Origin: Ferrimonas sediminum
Lineage (GTDB): Bacteria; Pseudomonadota; Gammaproteobacteria; Enterobacterales; Shewanellaceae
Length of the DNA: 64,000 nucleotides
NCBI RefSeq assembly: GCF_900100175.1
Contig: NZ_FNEM01000002.1
Span: forward strand, 372,001 to 436,000
Direction of reading: 5' to 3'
The notes beneath the pieces are model-generated. The model did no database searches. It was not told where the DNA came from and was given only the letters and a program-made list of their open reading frames with translations. A program made the position numbers and the translations under genes. Below, piece by piece: positions 15,034-25,270 of this stretch; position 1 is the stretch's first letter; every line of letters begins with the position of its first letter.

Positions 15034-18000
15034 ATGTTTAAAGCAAGCCAAGTACTGGCGAATGGAATACCCACCGATCTCCCCAGCCTGAGGGAAGCGA
15101 TCAGTACCAGCCACGGCGCCGATGAGTCGGCCTACCTGCAGGAGCTGCTGCAGCTGGTGCCGCAGGATCAGGAGACCATCGAGCGCATCACCCGCAAGGC
15201 CGGGAATCTGGTGACTGAAGTGCGCGGTGTGGAAAAGAAAGGCCTTGCCATCGGTATCGACGCCTTCCTACAGCAATACAGCCTGGACACCCAAGAAGGG
15301 ATCATCCTGATGTGTCTGGCGGAAGCGCTGCTCCGTATCCCCGATGCCGCCACCGCCGACGCCCTGATTGAGGACAAGCTCTCCGGCGCCGATTGGAGCA
15401 GCCACCTGAAGGAATCCGATTCCGTATTGGTGAACGCCTCCACCTGGGGTCTGATGCTCACCGGCAAGGTGGTCACCCTGGACAGAACACTGGACGGTAA
15501 CCCCAACAACCTGCTGGCCCGACTGGTGAACCGGGTCGGAGAGCCCATCATCCGCAAGGCGATGTACGCCGCCATGAAGATCATGGGCAAGCAATTCGTA
15601 CTGGGCCGCTCCATCAACGAGGCCCTGAAGAACAGCGAAGACAATCGCGGCATCGGCTATACCCACTCCTACGACATGCTGGGAGAAGGCGCCCTGACCC
15701 ACGCCGATGCCAAACGCCATTTCCAGGAGTATGTGGACGCCATCCACACCCTAGGCAACCACCAGTACCGCAACGCCGATGCTCCGATTCCCACCATCTC
15801 GGTGAAGCTCACGGCCATCCACCCCAAATTCGACGCCGCCCACAGAGAGCGGGTACTGGACGAACTCTATGACTGGATGATTGAACTGATCCAGTTGGGC
15901 CGAAAATTCGGTGTCGGCATCACCATGGATGCCGAAGAGGCGGATCGGTTGGAACTGTACGTCGATCTGTTTGAAAAACTGTATCGCAGTGAGGCCGCCA
16001 AGGGCTGGGGTAACCTGGGCTCCGTCGTACAGGCTTACGCCAAAACCGCTCTGCCAGTACTGTGCTGGTTTAACACACTGGCCGCCGAACAGGGCGATCG
16101 CATCCCGATCCGCCTGGTCAAGGGGGCCTATTGGGACAGTGAGATCAAACACTGTCAGCAGTTGGGGGTCGACAACTATCCGGTGTTCACCCGCAAGTCC
16201 GCCACCGATGTGTCCTACCTGGCCTGTGCCCGGTTCCTGCTGTCGAACCTGACCCAGGGCAACATCTATCCCCAGTTCGCCAGCCACAACGCCCACACCG
16301 TGGCCGCCATTCTCGATATGGCCGGCGACCGCGACATTGAGTTCCAGCGACTGCATGGCATGGGCCAGGAGTTGTATGACCCGGTTCTGTCCACGCATCA
16401 CCAGCCAGTGCGCATCTACGCCCCCGTTGGCGCCCACGAAGACCTGCTGCCCTACCTGGTTCGACGTCTGCTGGAAAACGGGGCCAACTCCTCGTTCGTG
16501 CATAAGGTCATCGATCCCAACACCCCGGTAGAGAGTCTGATCGAGCACCCGGCCACCACGCTGACGGCCTGTCCGACCCTACACAACAACAAGATTGTCC
16601 TGCCACAGGCTATTTTTGGCAGCGAGCGTCAGAACTCGAAAGGAATCAATATGAACATCGCCGCAGAATCCCGCCCCTTCTTCGCTAAACTGGACAGCTT
16701 CAAGGACAGCCAGTGGCAAGCCGCTCCACTGGTGGATGGCCAGCCCATACTGTGTGGCGAAGAGCGCAAGGTCACCAGCCCGCAAAATCACGGCCAACAG
16801 GTCGGCCAGGTGCACTTTGCCGATGCCGAGACCATAGAAAAAGCCGTTCAGGTCGCCAATGCCGGTTTCCCTATCTGGAGCCGCACCGACGTGGATCTGC
16901 GTGCCGGTGCCATCGAAACCCTGGCCGACCTGCTGGAAAGCCACCGGGAAGAGTTGATCGCCCTGTGCACCCGCGAAGCGGGCAAGACCCTTCAGGACGG
17001 CATCGACGAAGTGCGGGAAGCGGTGGACTTCTGCCGCTACTACGCGGTTCAGGCCCGCAAGATGCAGGGTGAGCCGACCACACTGCCCGGCCCCACCGGT
17101 GAACTTAACGAGCTGTTTGTCCAGGGGCGTGGCACCTTCCTGTGCATCAGCCCGTGGAACTTTCCGCTGGCGATCTTCCTCGGCCAGGTGGTTGCCGCCC
17201 TGGTCACCGGCAATACCGTGATTGCCAAGCCGGCCGAACAAACCAACCTGGTGGCCTATCGGGCAGTGCAACTGGCCCATGAAGCCGGCATCCCCACCGC
17301 CGCCCTGCAGCTGCTGCCCGGCAGCGGCGCCCTAGTGGGCGGTACCCTCACCAGTGACGATCGCATCGCCGGCGTCTGCTTCACCGGATCCACTCAAACC
17401 GCCAAGGTGATCAATCGCTCCCTGGCGGGCCGGGACGGCGCCATCGTGCCCCTGGTGGCGGAAACCGGTGGCCAAAACGCCATGGTGGTGGACTCCACCT
17501 CCCTGCCGGAGCAGGTGGTTAAGGACGCCGTACAGTCCGCCTTTACCAGCGCAGGTCAACGCTGCTCGGCGCTGCGGGTGATGTACGTACAGGAGGAGAT
17601 CGCCGACAAGCTGATCGATCTGCTCAAGGGGGCCATGGCCGAACTGCATGTGGGCAACCCGGCCCTGCACAAGACCGACCTTGGCCCGGTCATCGACGCC
17701 ACCGCCCAGAGCAACCTCAACGGCCATATCGATCGCATCACCAAAGAGGGCACACTGCTGTTCCAGGCGCCGCTCTCCTCGGAGTGCAAACACGGCCATT
17801 TCGTTCAGCCGACCGCGGTTGAGATTCGCCACATCGGCCAGTTGGAGAAGGAGCACTTCGGCCCCATTCTGCACGTGATTCGCTATCAGGCCAGCCAGAT
17901 CGACCAGGTGATCGAAGAGATCAACAGCACCGGCTTTGGCCTCACTCTCGGGATTCACAGCCGCAACGAGACCCACGCTCAGTCGATCGCCGATCAGGTG

Positions 18001-18204
18001 AATGTCGGCAACGCCTACATCAACCGTAATCAGGTGGGTGCCGTAGTGGGTGTGCAACCCTTCGGTGGCCAGGGCCTGTCCGGCACCGGACCCAAAGCGG
18101 GCGGCCCCCACTACCTGACTCGCTTCGTGACCGAGAAAACCCGCAGTAACAACATCACCGCCATCGGCGGCAATGCCACGCTGCTCACCCTGGGTGACGG
18201 TTAA
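15034..18204 (+). CDS. putA: Bifunctional proline dehydrogenase / P5C dehydrogenase
   Basis: A 1056-aa protein that oxidises proline to glutamate through pyrroline-5-carboxylate with FAD and NAD. The N-terminal half holds the PRODH barrel (RLVKGAYWDSEIK and the HNAHT region). The C-terminal half is an aldehyde dehydrogenase (CISPWNFPLAIF, FTGSTQTA, ETGGQNAMVV, catalytic Cys in SAGQRCSALR). It begins MFKASQVLANGIPTDL and has no ribbon-helix-helix DNA-binding domain, so unlike the 1320-aa E. coli protein it should not repress its own gene. It also lacks the extra C-terminal ALDH-like domain. It probably associates with the inner membrane. The start was set at 15034; an upstream in-frame ATG at 14950 gives an unconserved leader. 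Confidence 0.96.
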   Translation: MFKASQVLANGIPTDLPSLREAISTSHGADESAYLQELLQLVPQDQETIERITRKAGNLVTEVRGVEKKGLAIGIDAFLQQYSLDTQEGIILMCLAEALLRIPDAATADALIEDKLSGADWSSHLKESDSVLVNASTWGLMLTGKVVTLDRTLDGNPNNLLARLVNRVGEPIIRKAMYAAMKIMGKQFVLGRSINEALKNSEDNRGIGYTHSYDMLGEGALTHADAKRHFQEYVDAIHTLGNHQYRNADAPIPTISVKLTAIHPKFDAAHRERVLDELYDWMIELIQLGRKFGVGITMDAEEADRLELYVDLFEKLYRSEAAKGWGNLGSVVQAYAKTALPVLCWFNTLAAEQGDRIPIRLVKGAYWDSEIKHCQQLGVDNYPVFTRKSATDVSYLACARFLLSNLTQGNIYPQFASHNAHTVAAILDMAGDRDIEFQRLHGMGQELYDPVLSTHHQPVRIYAPVGAHEDLLPYLVRRLLENGANSSFVHKVIDPNTPVESLIEHPATTLTACPTLHNNKIVLPQAIFGSERQNSKGINMNIAAESRPFFAKLDSFKDSQWQAAPLVDGQPILCGEERKVTSPQNHGQQVGQVHFADAETIEKAVQVANAGFPIWSRTDVDLRAGAIETLADLLESHREELIALCTREAGKTLQDGIDEVREAVDFCRYYAVQARKMQGEPTTLPGPTGELNELFVQGRGTFLCISPWNFPLAIFLGQVVAALVTGNTVIAKPAEQTNLVAYRAVQLAHEAGIPTAALQLLPGSGALVGGTLTSDDRIAGVCFTGSTQTAKVINRSLAGRDGAIVPLVAETGGQNAMVVDSTSLPEQVVKDAVQSAFTSAGQRCSALRVMYVQEEIADKLIDLLKGAMAELHVGNPALHKTDLGPVIDATAQSNLNGHIDRITKEGTLLFQAPLSSECKHGHFVQPTAVEIRHIGQLEKEHFGPILHVIRYQASQIDQVIEEINSTGFGLTLGIHSRNETHAQSIADQVNVGNAYINRNQVGAVVGVQPFGGQGLSGTGPKAGGPHYLTRFVTEKTRSNNITAIGGNATLLTLGDG

Positions 18205-18220
18205 CCGGTCAGCGTTCAAC

Positions 18221-18250
18221 AAAAAGCCCGCGCCTTGGCGCGGGCTTTTT
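18221..18250. terminator. Bidirectional terminator between putA and the DUF748 gene
   Basis: A long perfect stem, AAAAAGCCCGCGCC/GGCGCGGGCTTTTT, with a minimal TT loop. A-run and T-run flanks serve both convergent genes. Confidence 0.9.
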
Positions 18251-18263
18251 ACTCTGGTCAACG

Positions 18264-21140
18264 TCAGTTACCGGCATCCAGCTCCAAAATGACCTTGGTA
18301 CCGCTTCGATCCAACTCAACCCGACTCTCCCGAATGAACACCCGGTTAGCCTCCAGCCCCAGATCGTCACTCAGCACCCGCTTAACCGCATCGGCACGCG
18401 CCGCCGCCAAGGCCGCCAGTTCATCGTCGGCAACCCGGGTCTGAGCAAGCAACTGACGGTACAATTCGGCGCGCCAGCCTGCATCATTGTCGGCATAGCC
18501 GGCTTTCAGTGCCTCGGCGGCACCAGTTCCGCGAGTCGCATCATAGGCGGCCCGCAGGGCCTCCTCCAGCGCCGGATCCGGCGCCTGGTCGTTAACGTCG
18601 CCGGTGGCTCCCAGGCGAGGATCCAACCGGGCTTTGGCCAGGGCGCGGCCATCGACGGCAGGCATCACCGCTCCCTGTACCGACAACGTCAACTTAGGTC
18701 GCTGTGTCAGCGCCGACACCAGCTGTTTCAGCTGCCCCTTCTCAGCCACCGGCACCTGGTGGCTCCCGGCCAGAAACATCACCTCATTGGCGGGCTCTTC
18801 TCCCCCCAGCAGGCTGCCCAGTAGCGAGAAGGGTGAGGTGACAATTTTGGTGATAGCATTAAACAGAGCCTTGCCAACCAGCGGACCAATGGCAAAATCC
18901 GGCTCGTCGACGTTGCCACTGACCTCCAGCCCCAGATCGATGACGCCATTGGCATCCTGCATCAAAGCGATGGCCAGGGCCACCGGAAGACTGGTGGCCT
19001 TATCCGAGTCACTGCGTTTACCCAGCTTCAATTTATCGATCACCACCTGGTTGCTGCCGCGAAGCATTCGATCCTCGAGGGCATAATGCAGCGCCAAATC
19101 CAGCTGACCCTGATCGATGTAATACCCGGCATAGGTGCCGGAATAGGCATTCAGTGACGTCAGATCGAGGTTATCAAAGGTCAGGGCCAGGTCGATAAAG
19201 CTCTCCACCGCCAGCGGTTGCAGCTCTCCGGTGAGGCTCATGGGAGCGTAACGATCCACCTGCCCCTGAATGTCGACCACCGCCCGGGAGGCGGGATTCG
19301 AGCTCAGCCCTTCGATGCTGCCTCCCAGGGTTTCGATGCCAGTGGCGAACTTCGGTGTCAGGCTGTTATCAGCAAAGAACGCGCCGCCATCGTTAAGCTC
19401 GATCCGTTTGATCGCAATGGCCATCGGCTCTGAGGTGGCCTCCTGAGTTTGAGCCTCCTCAGGCTGCGAGCTGGCCGGGGTGGTGCCTGAGGGGGCGATC
19501 AACGCCTGAATGTTGGTGCTGCCATCCTCTTCGATGATCACCCGGGCATAAGGCTGGTTGACCGCCACCGTGTCGATGGACAGCGCCAGTGGCAGGGTGG
19601 TCAACGACATATCCGCCACCTTCAGAGACTGCCACTTCACAAAGTCACGCCCCTGATCCGGATCCTGAGTCACCAGATCCGTTACCGTCAGCTCACCATC
19701 GTAACTGAGCGCCAGCGGCGACAGCTCCTCAATGGTCAGGCTCCCCTGTGTGGCCAGCTGTCCCTGGGTCAGAGACAACGGCACCAAAGACTGCCAATAG
19801 GGCAGGGTATCGGTCAGGGCGAACTCCGCCAGGCTCAATCGACTGGTCAGGGAAAACGGCTGGGGAACCAACTGACCATCAAAGGTTAACGGGCTACGCT
19901 CATTAACGCGACTGGTCACCGACACCTCGATGGCCTGACTCAGATCGGTGCTTATCGGACCCACACCGGCCTGATCCAGATCCAGACGCCAACGGGCAAT
20001 CTCAGGCTGGGTGGTATCGGTAAACGCCAGCCCCAGATCACGCAGCTGGAGCCGCGCCAGATTCACCTGCCAAGGCGATGGCGGCGCCTCCCCCGGCGGA
20101 GGCGGTGTCGAATCTCGGCGCTCGGCCATCAGTCGGGCCCAGTCCAGCCCTTGAGGATCCAGTCGCATGCTGGCCTGGCCACCACTTAGGGTGACACTGT
20201 CCAGCCCGACGCGCTGTTCCAGCAGCGACAACTCGACACCCGTCGCTGACAGGGAGTCCAGATTGAGCAAGGGCTGCTGCTCCCGGGTCAGGGCCAGATC
20301 GTTCAGTGTCACCCGGCTCGGCGCCAGAGCCAACTCCAGGTCATCCCCTTGTTGAGCCAGGCGCAAGCCAAACTGCGCATCCAACCGCCCCTGCTCCAGT
20401 TCAAATTCAAACAGTCTGGCGACAAAGGGCCAGTAACGAGTCAGATCGGCCCGTTTCAGCTGACCATCCAGGTTCAGAGTCAATGGATTTAGACCGGCCA
20501 CCGCAGTCAGCGACAACGTGCCGCCGCCCTTACCCGTCAAGTCCAATTGCAACCGGTTATCCTGGGCCGCCAGCGCCAGCTCCGTTGCCTGCAGCTGCAG
20601 CTGGGTCAACTCGGTGCTGGCCCCATCCTGCTGCTGATACTGGACCCGGCCTTGCGACAGGTGAAAACGGTCTACGGTGACCCCGGGCAGATCAGACGAC
20701 GACGCAGACGGGCTCGGTTCTGCCGACGGGGTCGCCAGTAGCGGTGCCAAAACCTGCATCAGGTTGGAGTCGCCCCCCTCTCGTTCGACATAATTCACAT
20801 AGGGCGCAGTGAGAGACACTTCGCGCAGGCAAGCCTGCCAGCTGAACAGTGACCGCCAGGGGTCAAGATCCACAGAGAAATGTTCAAGGCCCGCCAGCGA
20901 CTGCCCATCGACATCAACCAGTGCCAATCGATGCAGCTGCAACTGCCAGGTCAGAGGGTGAAACTGAGCCTGTTCCAGCGTCAACTGGCCGTTCAGCTGT
21001 TCACCGGCCAGTTGGGGTAACTGGCGCTCAATCACTCTGGGCAGAACCCAACCGCTCAGTAACAGATACAGGCCGAACAGCGCCAATACCACAGTAATGC
21101 GTTTGATCCAGGGTCGCGCCCACACAGTTTTAATATCCAC
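18264..21140 (-). CDS. DUF748 (AsmA-like) envelope protein
   Basis: A 958-aa protein anchored by one N-terminal membrane helix (VVLALFGLYLLLSGWVL, about residues 17-33), followed by a very long repeated beta-strand region of AsmA type. Near the C-terminus there is an OmpA-like stretch: LTLSVQGAVMPAVDGRALAK and, at the end, DDLGLEANRVFIRESRV. DUF748 proteins are counted among AsmA-like factors suspected of bridging the periplasm for lipid transport. The start is GTG with GGGAG upstream. It is a single gene, convergent with putA. The family is well supported; the transport role is inferred from relatives. Confidence 0.85.
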   Translation of the reverse strand: MDIKTVWARPWIKRITVVLALFGLYLLLSGWVLPRVIERQLPQLAGEQLNGQLTLEQAQFHPLTWQLQLHRLALVDVDGQSLAGLEHFSVDLDPWRSLFSWQACLREVSLTAPYVNYVEREGGDSNLMQVLAPLLATPSAEPSPSASSSDLPGVTVDRFHLSQGRVQYQQQDGASTELTQLQLQATELALAAQDNRLQLDLTGKGGGTLSLTAVAGLNPLTLNLDGQLKRADLTRYWPFVARLFEFELEQGRLDAQFGLRLAQQGDDLELALAPSRVTLNDLALTREQQPLLNLDSLSATGVELSLLEQRVGLDSVTLSGGQASMRLDPQGLDWARLMAERRDSTPPPPGEAPPSPWQVNLARLQLRDLGLAFTDTTQPEIARWRLDLDQAGVGPISTDLSQAIEVSVTSRVNERSPLTFDGQLVPQPFSLTSRLSLAEFALTDTLPYWQSLVPLSLTQGQLATQGSLTIEELSPLALSYDGELTVTDLVTQDPDQGRDFVKWQSLKVADMSLTTLPLALSIDTVAVNQPYARVIIEEDGSTNIQALIAPSGTTPASSQPEEAQTQEATSEPMAIAIKRIELNDGGAFFADNSLTPKFATGIETLGGSIEGLSSNPASRAVVDIQGQVDRYAPMSLTGELQPLAVESFIDLALTFDNLDLTSLNAYSGTYAGYYIDQGQLDLALHYALEDRMLRGSNQVVIDKLKLGKRSDSDKATSLPVALAIALMQDANGVIDLGLEVSGNVDEPDFAIGPLVGKALFNAITKIVTSPFSLLGSLLGGEEPANEVMFLAGSHQVPVAEKGQLKQLVSALTQRPKLTLSVQGAVMPAVDGRALAKARLDPRLGATGDVNDQAPDPALEEALRAAYDATRGTGAAEALKAGYADNDAGWRAELYRQLLAQTRVADDELAALAAARADAVKRVLSDDLGLEANRVFIRESRVELDRSGTKVILELDAGN

Positions 21141-21371
21141 ACAGCTCCCTAGTCGAAAACGACAACCTTAACGGCCAGTTTGAACGGCGGGAATCTTAAT
21201 CATAGACCGCCGATGCTCGTTCTCTGGCTGAGAGTTTTGAATTGGTCACAGGGCGCCCATCAGTCGCGCCGCCATGGCCTTTGAGTCATGGCGACCATTA
21301 TACTCGTAGCAATTGGATAAGCTGCTGTGGCAACGATATTTATCTTCTATTTTTTTCCTGGCCGGAAAAAC

Positions 21372-21392
21372 AAAAAGGAGCCCGTAGGCTCC
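21372..21392 (-). terminator. Terminator after gspB
   Basis: On the minus strand, GGAGCC-TACG-GGCTCC is followed by TTTTTG, 20 nt after the gspB stop. Confidence 0.85.
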
Positions 21393-21411
21393 TTCGATGT
21401 CACCCTGAAGA

Positions 21412-22260
21412 TTAGAGTTGCCCCAATGCCGGAACGCTGAACGCCTGACCCTCTTTCTCCAGAATTACCTCATTGGGGCGAATCTCTTTCAGCGTCACCC
21501 CCGGGGCCACCGCATCCCCCTCCTGCAGCTCACGACCATTGGCCCTCAGCCAGCGGTTGTCGGCATCGGAAGAGTACACGTGGGCGGTGATGTTGATGTC
21601 TGGCAGCCCCTTCTGAAACGCCCAGGGCAGAGTGCCCAGCTTGGGAGCGTCGACCGAGCCCTGGCTTGCCGTTTCGGCGGCTTTCGGCGCCATCAGGGCT
21701 TCGGCGCTGAGCGCCGAATCATCCGCCTCAGCGTCAACTGCCTGCTGAGCCGGCTCCGAAGCCGGCTCAGCCAAATCCAGATCGGCCACAGCCCGCTCAA
21801 ACGCCGCCAGCAACTTGGCATTAGCCGGTTCGCTGGCCTCTACCGACGTTGAAGACGTGACCTCTGGCTGAGCCGAAGCGACAACCTCGTTGCTGGCCTT
21901 AACTGCCTGCTGGCCGGGCTCAGCAGTCATAACCTGCTGCTCAGGTTTGTACAGATACTGCATCGGCTCTGACTCAGGTTCTGGCTCCGGTGCCACTTCG
22001 AAAGCCACCGGGATCGGCATGACCAGCTGTTTGACCCGCACCACCTCCGCCGTAACCACCGCAGTGGGGGCCTCGGCCTGAGGCGCCGGCTGCAGGGCAA
22101 GGGCGGCATACATCGCCGTCGCGCCGACCAGGGCCCCCGCCACAGGCCAGGCAAAGTGCCAGGGCAGGGACGACTTCGGGGCCAGGGGCACCGCCACGGT
22201 GGCATCAAGCTGGCCTTGCTGCTGCTTTTCCCGACCCACTGCATCCAATAAATACGACAT
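21412..22260 (-). CDS. gspB: Type II secretion assembly protein GspB
   Basis: A 282-aa protein beginning MSYLLDAVGREKQQ. It has one membrane helix (about residues 34-55), a long Ala/Glu/Pro-rich periplasmic linker, and a C-terminal domain starting near PKLGTLPWAFQKGLPDINI with the block LRANGRELQEGDAVAPGV. This matches GspB/ExeB, the partner of GspA in inserting the secretin ring through peptidoglycan. Its start overlaps the gspA stop (TAATG), so the two are translationally coupled. The rest of the type II system is not in this window. Confidence 0.88.
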   Translation of the reverse strand: MSYLLDAVGREKQQQGQLDATVAVPLAPKSSLPWHFAWPVAGALVGATAMYAALALQPAPQAEAPTAVVTAEVVRVKQLVMPIPVAFEVAPEPEPESEPMQYLYKPEQQVMTAEPGQQAVKASNEVVASAQPEVTSSTSVEASEPANAKLLAAFERAVADLDLAEPASEPAQQAVDAEADDSALSAEALMAPKAAETASQGSVDAPKLGTLPWAFQKGLPDINITAHVYSSDADNRWLRANGRELQEGDAVAPGVTLKEIRPNEVILEKEGQAFSVPALGQL

Positions 22261-23798
22261 TAGCCCTGGCCTCCATCACTCAGACGCGGGCCATGGGAAT
22301 TCCCCAGCACGCTGATCAACTCCAGAGTCTGCCGCCCGGCCACTCCGTCCACATCCAGGCCATAGAGGCGCTGAAAACGCTCCACTGCCTGCCGGATTCC
22401 ATCATCGTAGTGATCAACAATCCGGGCCTGGCGCTGCTGCAGCCGGCTCAGACTGTTTTCCAACCATTGCACCTGACCTTCAGGACTGCCCTGGCTGATA
22501 AGGCGTGGCAGCGAGCCGGATGCCTGCCACAGCAGGGTGTAATGGCCATCAAAATGACGAATAAACCACTCCTGGGACACTTCCACCCATTGGTCGCCAA
22601 ACTGCAGGGTTAACTGCTGCGAGTTCCGACCCAGCAACGCGCCGTAATAGGGTGAGCCATCGTCATCACGCAAGCCGACCACCGCCGGGTAGTCCATCTT
22701 AAACAGCTGCTGCCAGCTGCTGACGCCCGTCAGACAAGCCAGCCTCTGGGTTCGGGCATAATCGCAGGGCGCGTTGGCCGGCACCGGCATCTGCCAGTGA
22801 TGGAACAGCGCCTGATAGGCCTGCAGATCCTGTTGGAAGCGCGCCAGATCCGGCGCAGGCTCGACCGCGTCAGCTGGCTGGTGCACCACCATCGGTTCGG
22901 GTCGGGGCGTCAGGGCGTACACCACCGCGGCACTGGCCAGAGCCGACACCGCGGTGGCCGCCAGCCAGGGCCAGCGACCGCGAGCCTTGGCCTTGATCCC
23001 CAGCACCTCCGCTGCGGCGGCCTCCACTTCACGTCGTCCGAGGTGGATCTTCTGGTGGGCAAAGCCCCCCATCAACGCCCGCTCACACAACAGGTTGATC
23101 ACCCGGGGCACACCGCCACTGTATTGATGCAGGGCACGAATGGCCCCGGGCTTAAACAGCGGCTGGGGCCGCCCCGCCACCTGCAGCCGATGCTGCACAT
23201 AGAAGGCGACCTCTTCCCGGGTCAGGGGCAACAGGTGATAACGGGCGGTAATCCGCTGGGCCAACTGACGCAGCTCCCGTCGCTGCAACAGCTCCTGCAG
23301 CTCAGGCTGGCCGATCAGGATCACCTGCAACAGTTTTCGAGTGTCGGTTTCGAGGTTGGTCAGCAACCGCAACTGCTCCAGTACCTCGGGTTTCAGGTGC
23401 TGAGCCTCATCGATGATCATCACCGTATTGCGGCCGGCCTGATGATTGGCCAGCAGGAAAGCACTGATCTTATCGGTCAACTGCTTCAGTGTCGGGTTGG
23501 GATCGTAGCCGATTTTCAGTTCATCACACAGGGTGGCCAGCAGCTCCAGTTCGGTCAGAGCCGGATTCAGAATGAAGGCGGTATCGGTATTGTCCGGCAA
23601 CTGGCCCAGCAGACTGCGCGAAACCGTGGTTTTACCGGTTCCGACCTCACCGGTTAGCAGCACAAAGCCGCCGTGCTCACCGAGACCATAGGTCAGGTGG
23701 GCCAAGGCTTCTCGGTGACGGCCGCTGAGAAACAGAAACGCCGGGTTGGGGGCGATGGAGAACGGGCTTTCCGTTAGCCCGTAAAATCCCTTATACAT
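22260..23798 (-). CDS. gspA: Type II secretion ATPase GspA
   Basis: A 512-aa inner-membrane protein of the ExeA/GspA type. The N-terminal AAA domain has Walker A GEVGTGKTT (50-58) and a Walker B region ending DEAQ (130-133). A membrane helix at about 281-301 leads to a periplasmic region. The C-terminus, around YDDGIRQAVERFQRLYGLDVDG, is a peptidoglycan-binding domain of the PG_binding_1 kind. With GspB it is thought to use ATP to remodel or grip peptidoglycan so that the GspD secretin can assemble. It starts MYKGFYGLTESPF, typical of the family. Confidence 0.92.
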   Translation of the reverse strand: MYKGFYGLTESPFSIAPNPAFLFLSGRHREALAHLTYGLGEHGGFVLLTGEVGTGKTTVSRSLLGQLPDNTDTAFILNPALTELELLATLCDELKIGYDPNPTLKQLTDKISAFLLANHQAGRNTVMIIDEAQHLKPEVLEQLRLLTNLETDTRKLLQVILIGQPELQELLQRRELRQLAQRITARYHLLPLTREEVAFYVQHRLQVAGRPQPLFKPGAIRALHQYSGGVPRVINLLCERALMGGFAHQKIHLGRREVEAAAAEVLGIKAKARGRWPWLAATAVSALASAAVVYALTPRPEPMVVHQPADAVEPAPDLARFQQDLQAYQALFHHWQMPVPANAPCDYARTQRLACLTGVSSWQQLFKMDYPAVVGLRDDDGSPYYGALLGRNSQQLTLQFGDQWVEVSQEWFIRHFDGHYTLLWQASGSLPRLISQGSPEGQVQWLENSLSRLQQRQARIVDHYDDGIRQAVERFQRLYGLDVDGVAGRQTLELISVLGNSHGPRLSDGGQG

Positions 23799-23907
23799 AG
23801 CAGGTGTGCGCTCTCGAACGAATTTGCCCCAAGGTACGACCTGGCTTCTGGCTTGTCAAAGCCCGGAAGTCATATAATGACCGAGCTAATACTATTGGGA
23901 GCAACCG

Positions 23908-25134
23908 GTGCAAATTTACTTAGTGGGCGGAGCCGTCCGGGATCAATTACTGGGTCTGGAGATCAAAGACCGGGATCATGTGGTGGTGGGCGCCACCCCG
24001 GCGCAGATGCTGGCACAGGGGTTTCAGCAGGTGGGCAAAAGCTTTCCGGTCTTCCTGCACCCGGACAGCCATCAGGAGTACGCCCTGGCTCGCACCGAGC
24101 GAAAAGCCGGCCATGGCTACACCGGCTTCGAAGTGTGCGCCGATCCGACCGTCACCCTGGAAGCGGATCTGTTGCGCCGGGATCTGACCATCAATGCCAT
24201 TGCCCAGGCACAGGATGGCAGCCTCACCGACCCCTACGGTGGCCAGCGGGACCTGGAAAAACGTCTGCTGCGCCACGTCTCCGACGCCTTCGTCGAAGAC
24301 CCGCTGCGGGTGCTGCGGGTGGCCCGTTTTGCCGCCCGCTTCCACAGCCTGGGCTTTACCGTGGCCGACGACACCCTGGCGCTGATGCGGCAGCTGGCCG
24401 ACTCCGGCGAGTTGGCGCACCTTACGCCGGAACGGGTCTGGAGTGAAACCGAGCGAGCCCTGTGCGGCCCCACCCCCAGAGTCTATTTCGAGGTGTTGCA
24501 CGCCTGCGGCGCCCTGAAGGTACTGATGCCGGAGCTGGCTGCCCTTGACGGCGTGCCCCAGCCAGCAGCCCACCACCCGGAGATCGACAGCCTGGAGCAT
24601 ACGCTGCTGACCGTGACCCGGGCGGCAGCGCTGTCACCGTCACTGAACATCCGCTTTGCCGCCCTGGTGCATGATCTGGGCAAGGCGCTGACCCCCAGCG
24701 AGCAGTGGCCCCAGCACATTCGCCACGAGCAACTGGGACGACAACCGCTGTCGGCGCTGTGCCAGCGCCTCAAGGTACCCAACGCCTGCGCCGAACTGGC
24801 GGAGATTGCCTGCGTGCAGCACCTCAATGTCCACCGGGCCGAGGCGCTGAAACCCCAGACCCTGCTAAAACTGTTTGACCGGGTCGATGCCTGGCGTAAA
24901 CCGAAGCGGTTCGCGGATCTGCTGCTGGTTTGCCAGGCCGATTCCCAGGGACGACAAGGGTTTGAGCAACGCCCCTACCCTCAGGCGGACTATCTGAGCC
25001 AGGCTCTGGCGGTGGCCAACCAGGTTCAGGTGCGCCCCATTGTCGAGGCTGGCTTCAAAGGCCCGGCCATCAAAACCGAACTGGCCCGCCAGCGCATCGA
25101 GGCCCTGAGCCGCTATAAAGTCCGCGCGGAGTGA
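23908..25134 (+). CDS. cca: CCA tRNA nucleotidyltransferase with HD domain
   Basis: A 408-aa class II CCA-adding enzyme starting with GTG ([16 protein letters not shown]). The catalytic carboxylates lie in [19 protein letters not shown] and [16 protein letters not shown] are family blocks. A C-terminal HD phosphohydrolase domain is shown by SLEHTLL and VHDLGK, as in E. coli, where it gives 2',3'-cyclic phosphodiesterase and phosphatase activity. It completes tRNA 3' ends with CCA in the cytosol. It is divergent from gspA. Confidence 0.96.
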   Translation: MQIYLVGGAVRDQLLGLEIKDRDHVVVGATPAQMLAQGFQQVGKSFPVFLHPDSHQEYALARTERKAGHGYTGFEVCADPTVTLEADLLRRDLTINAIAQAQDGSLTDPYGGQRDLEKRLLRHVSDAFVEDPLRVLRVARFAARFHSLGFTVADDTLALMRQLADSGELAHLTPERVWSETERALCGPTPRVYFEVLHACGALKVLMPELAALDGVPQPAAHHPEIDSLEHTLLTVTRAAALSPSLNIRFAALVHDLGKALTPSEQWPQHIRHEQLGRQPLSALCQRLKVPNACAELAEIACVQHLNVHRAEALKPQTLLKLFDRVDAWRKPKRFADLLLVCQADSQGRQGFEQRPYPQADYLSQALAVANQVQVRPIVEAGFKGPAIKTELARQRIEALSRYKVRAE

Positions 25135-25270
25135 GCCACGGGCCGGTGGCTGCCTTGTGCGCCATCGACCTGTTATGATTCCCGACTTTGCTGATCCTGA
25201 TGTCATCCCCGTCGCCACCACGCCCCGGGGCCATATACTGAGATCAGCCTCCCTTACCTGGATCCCTGTT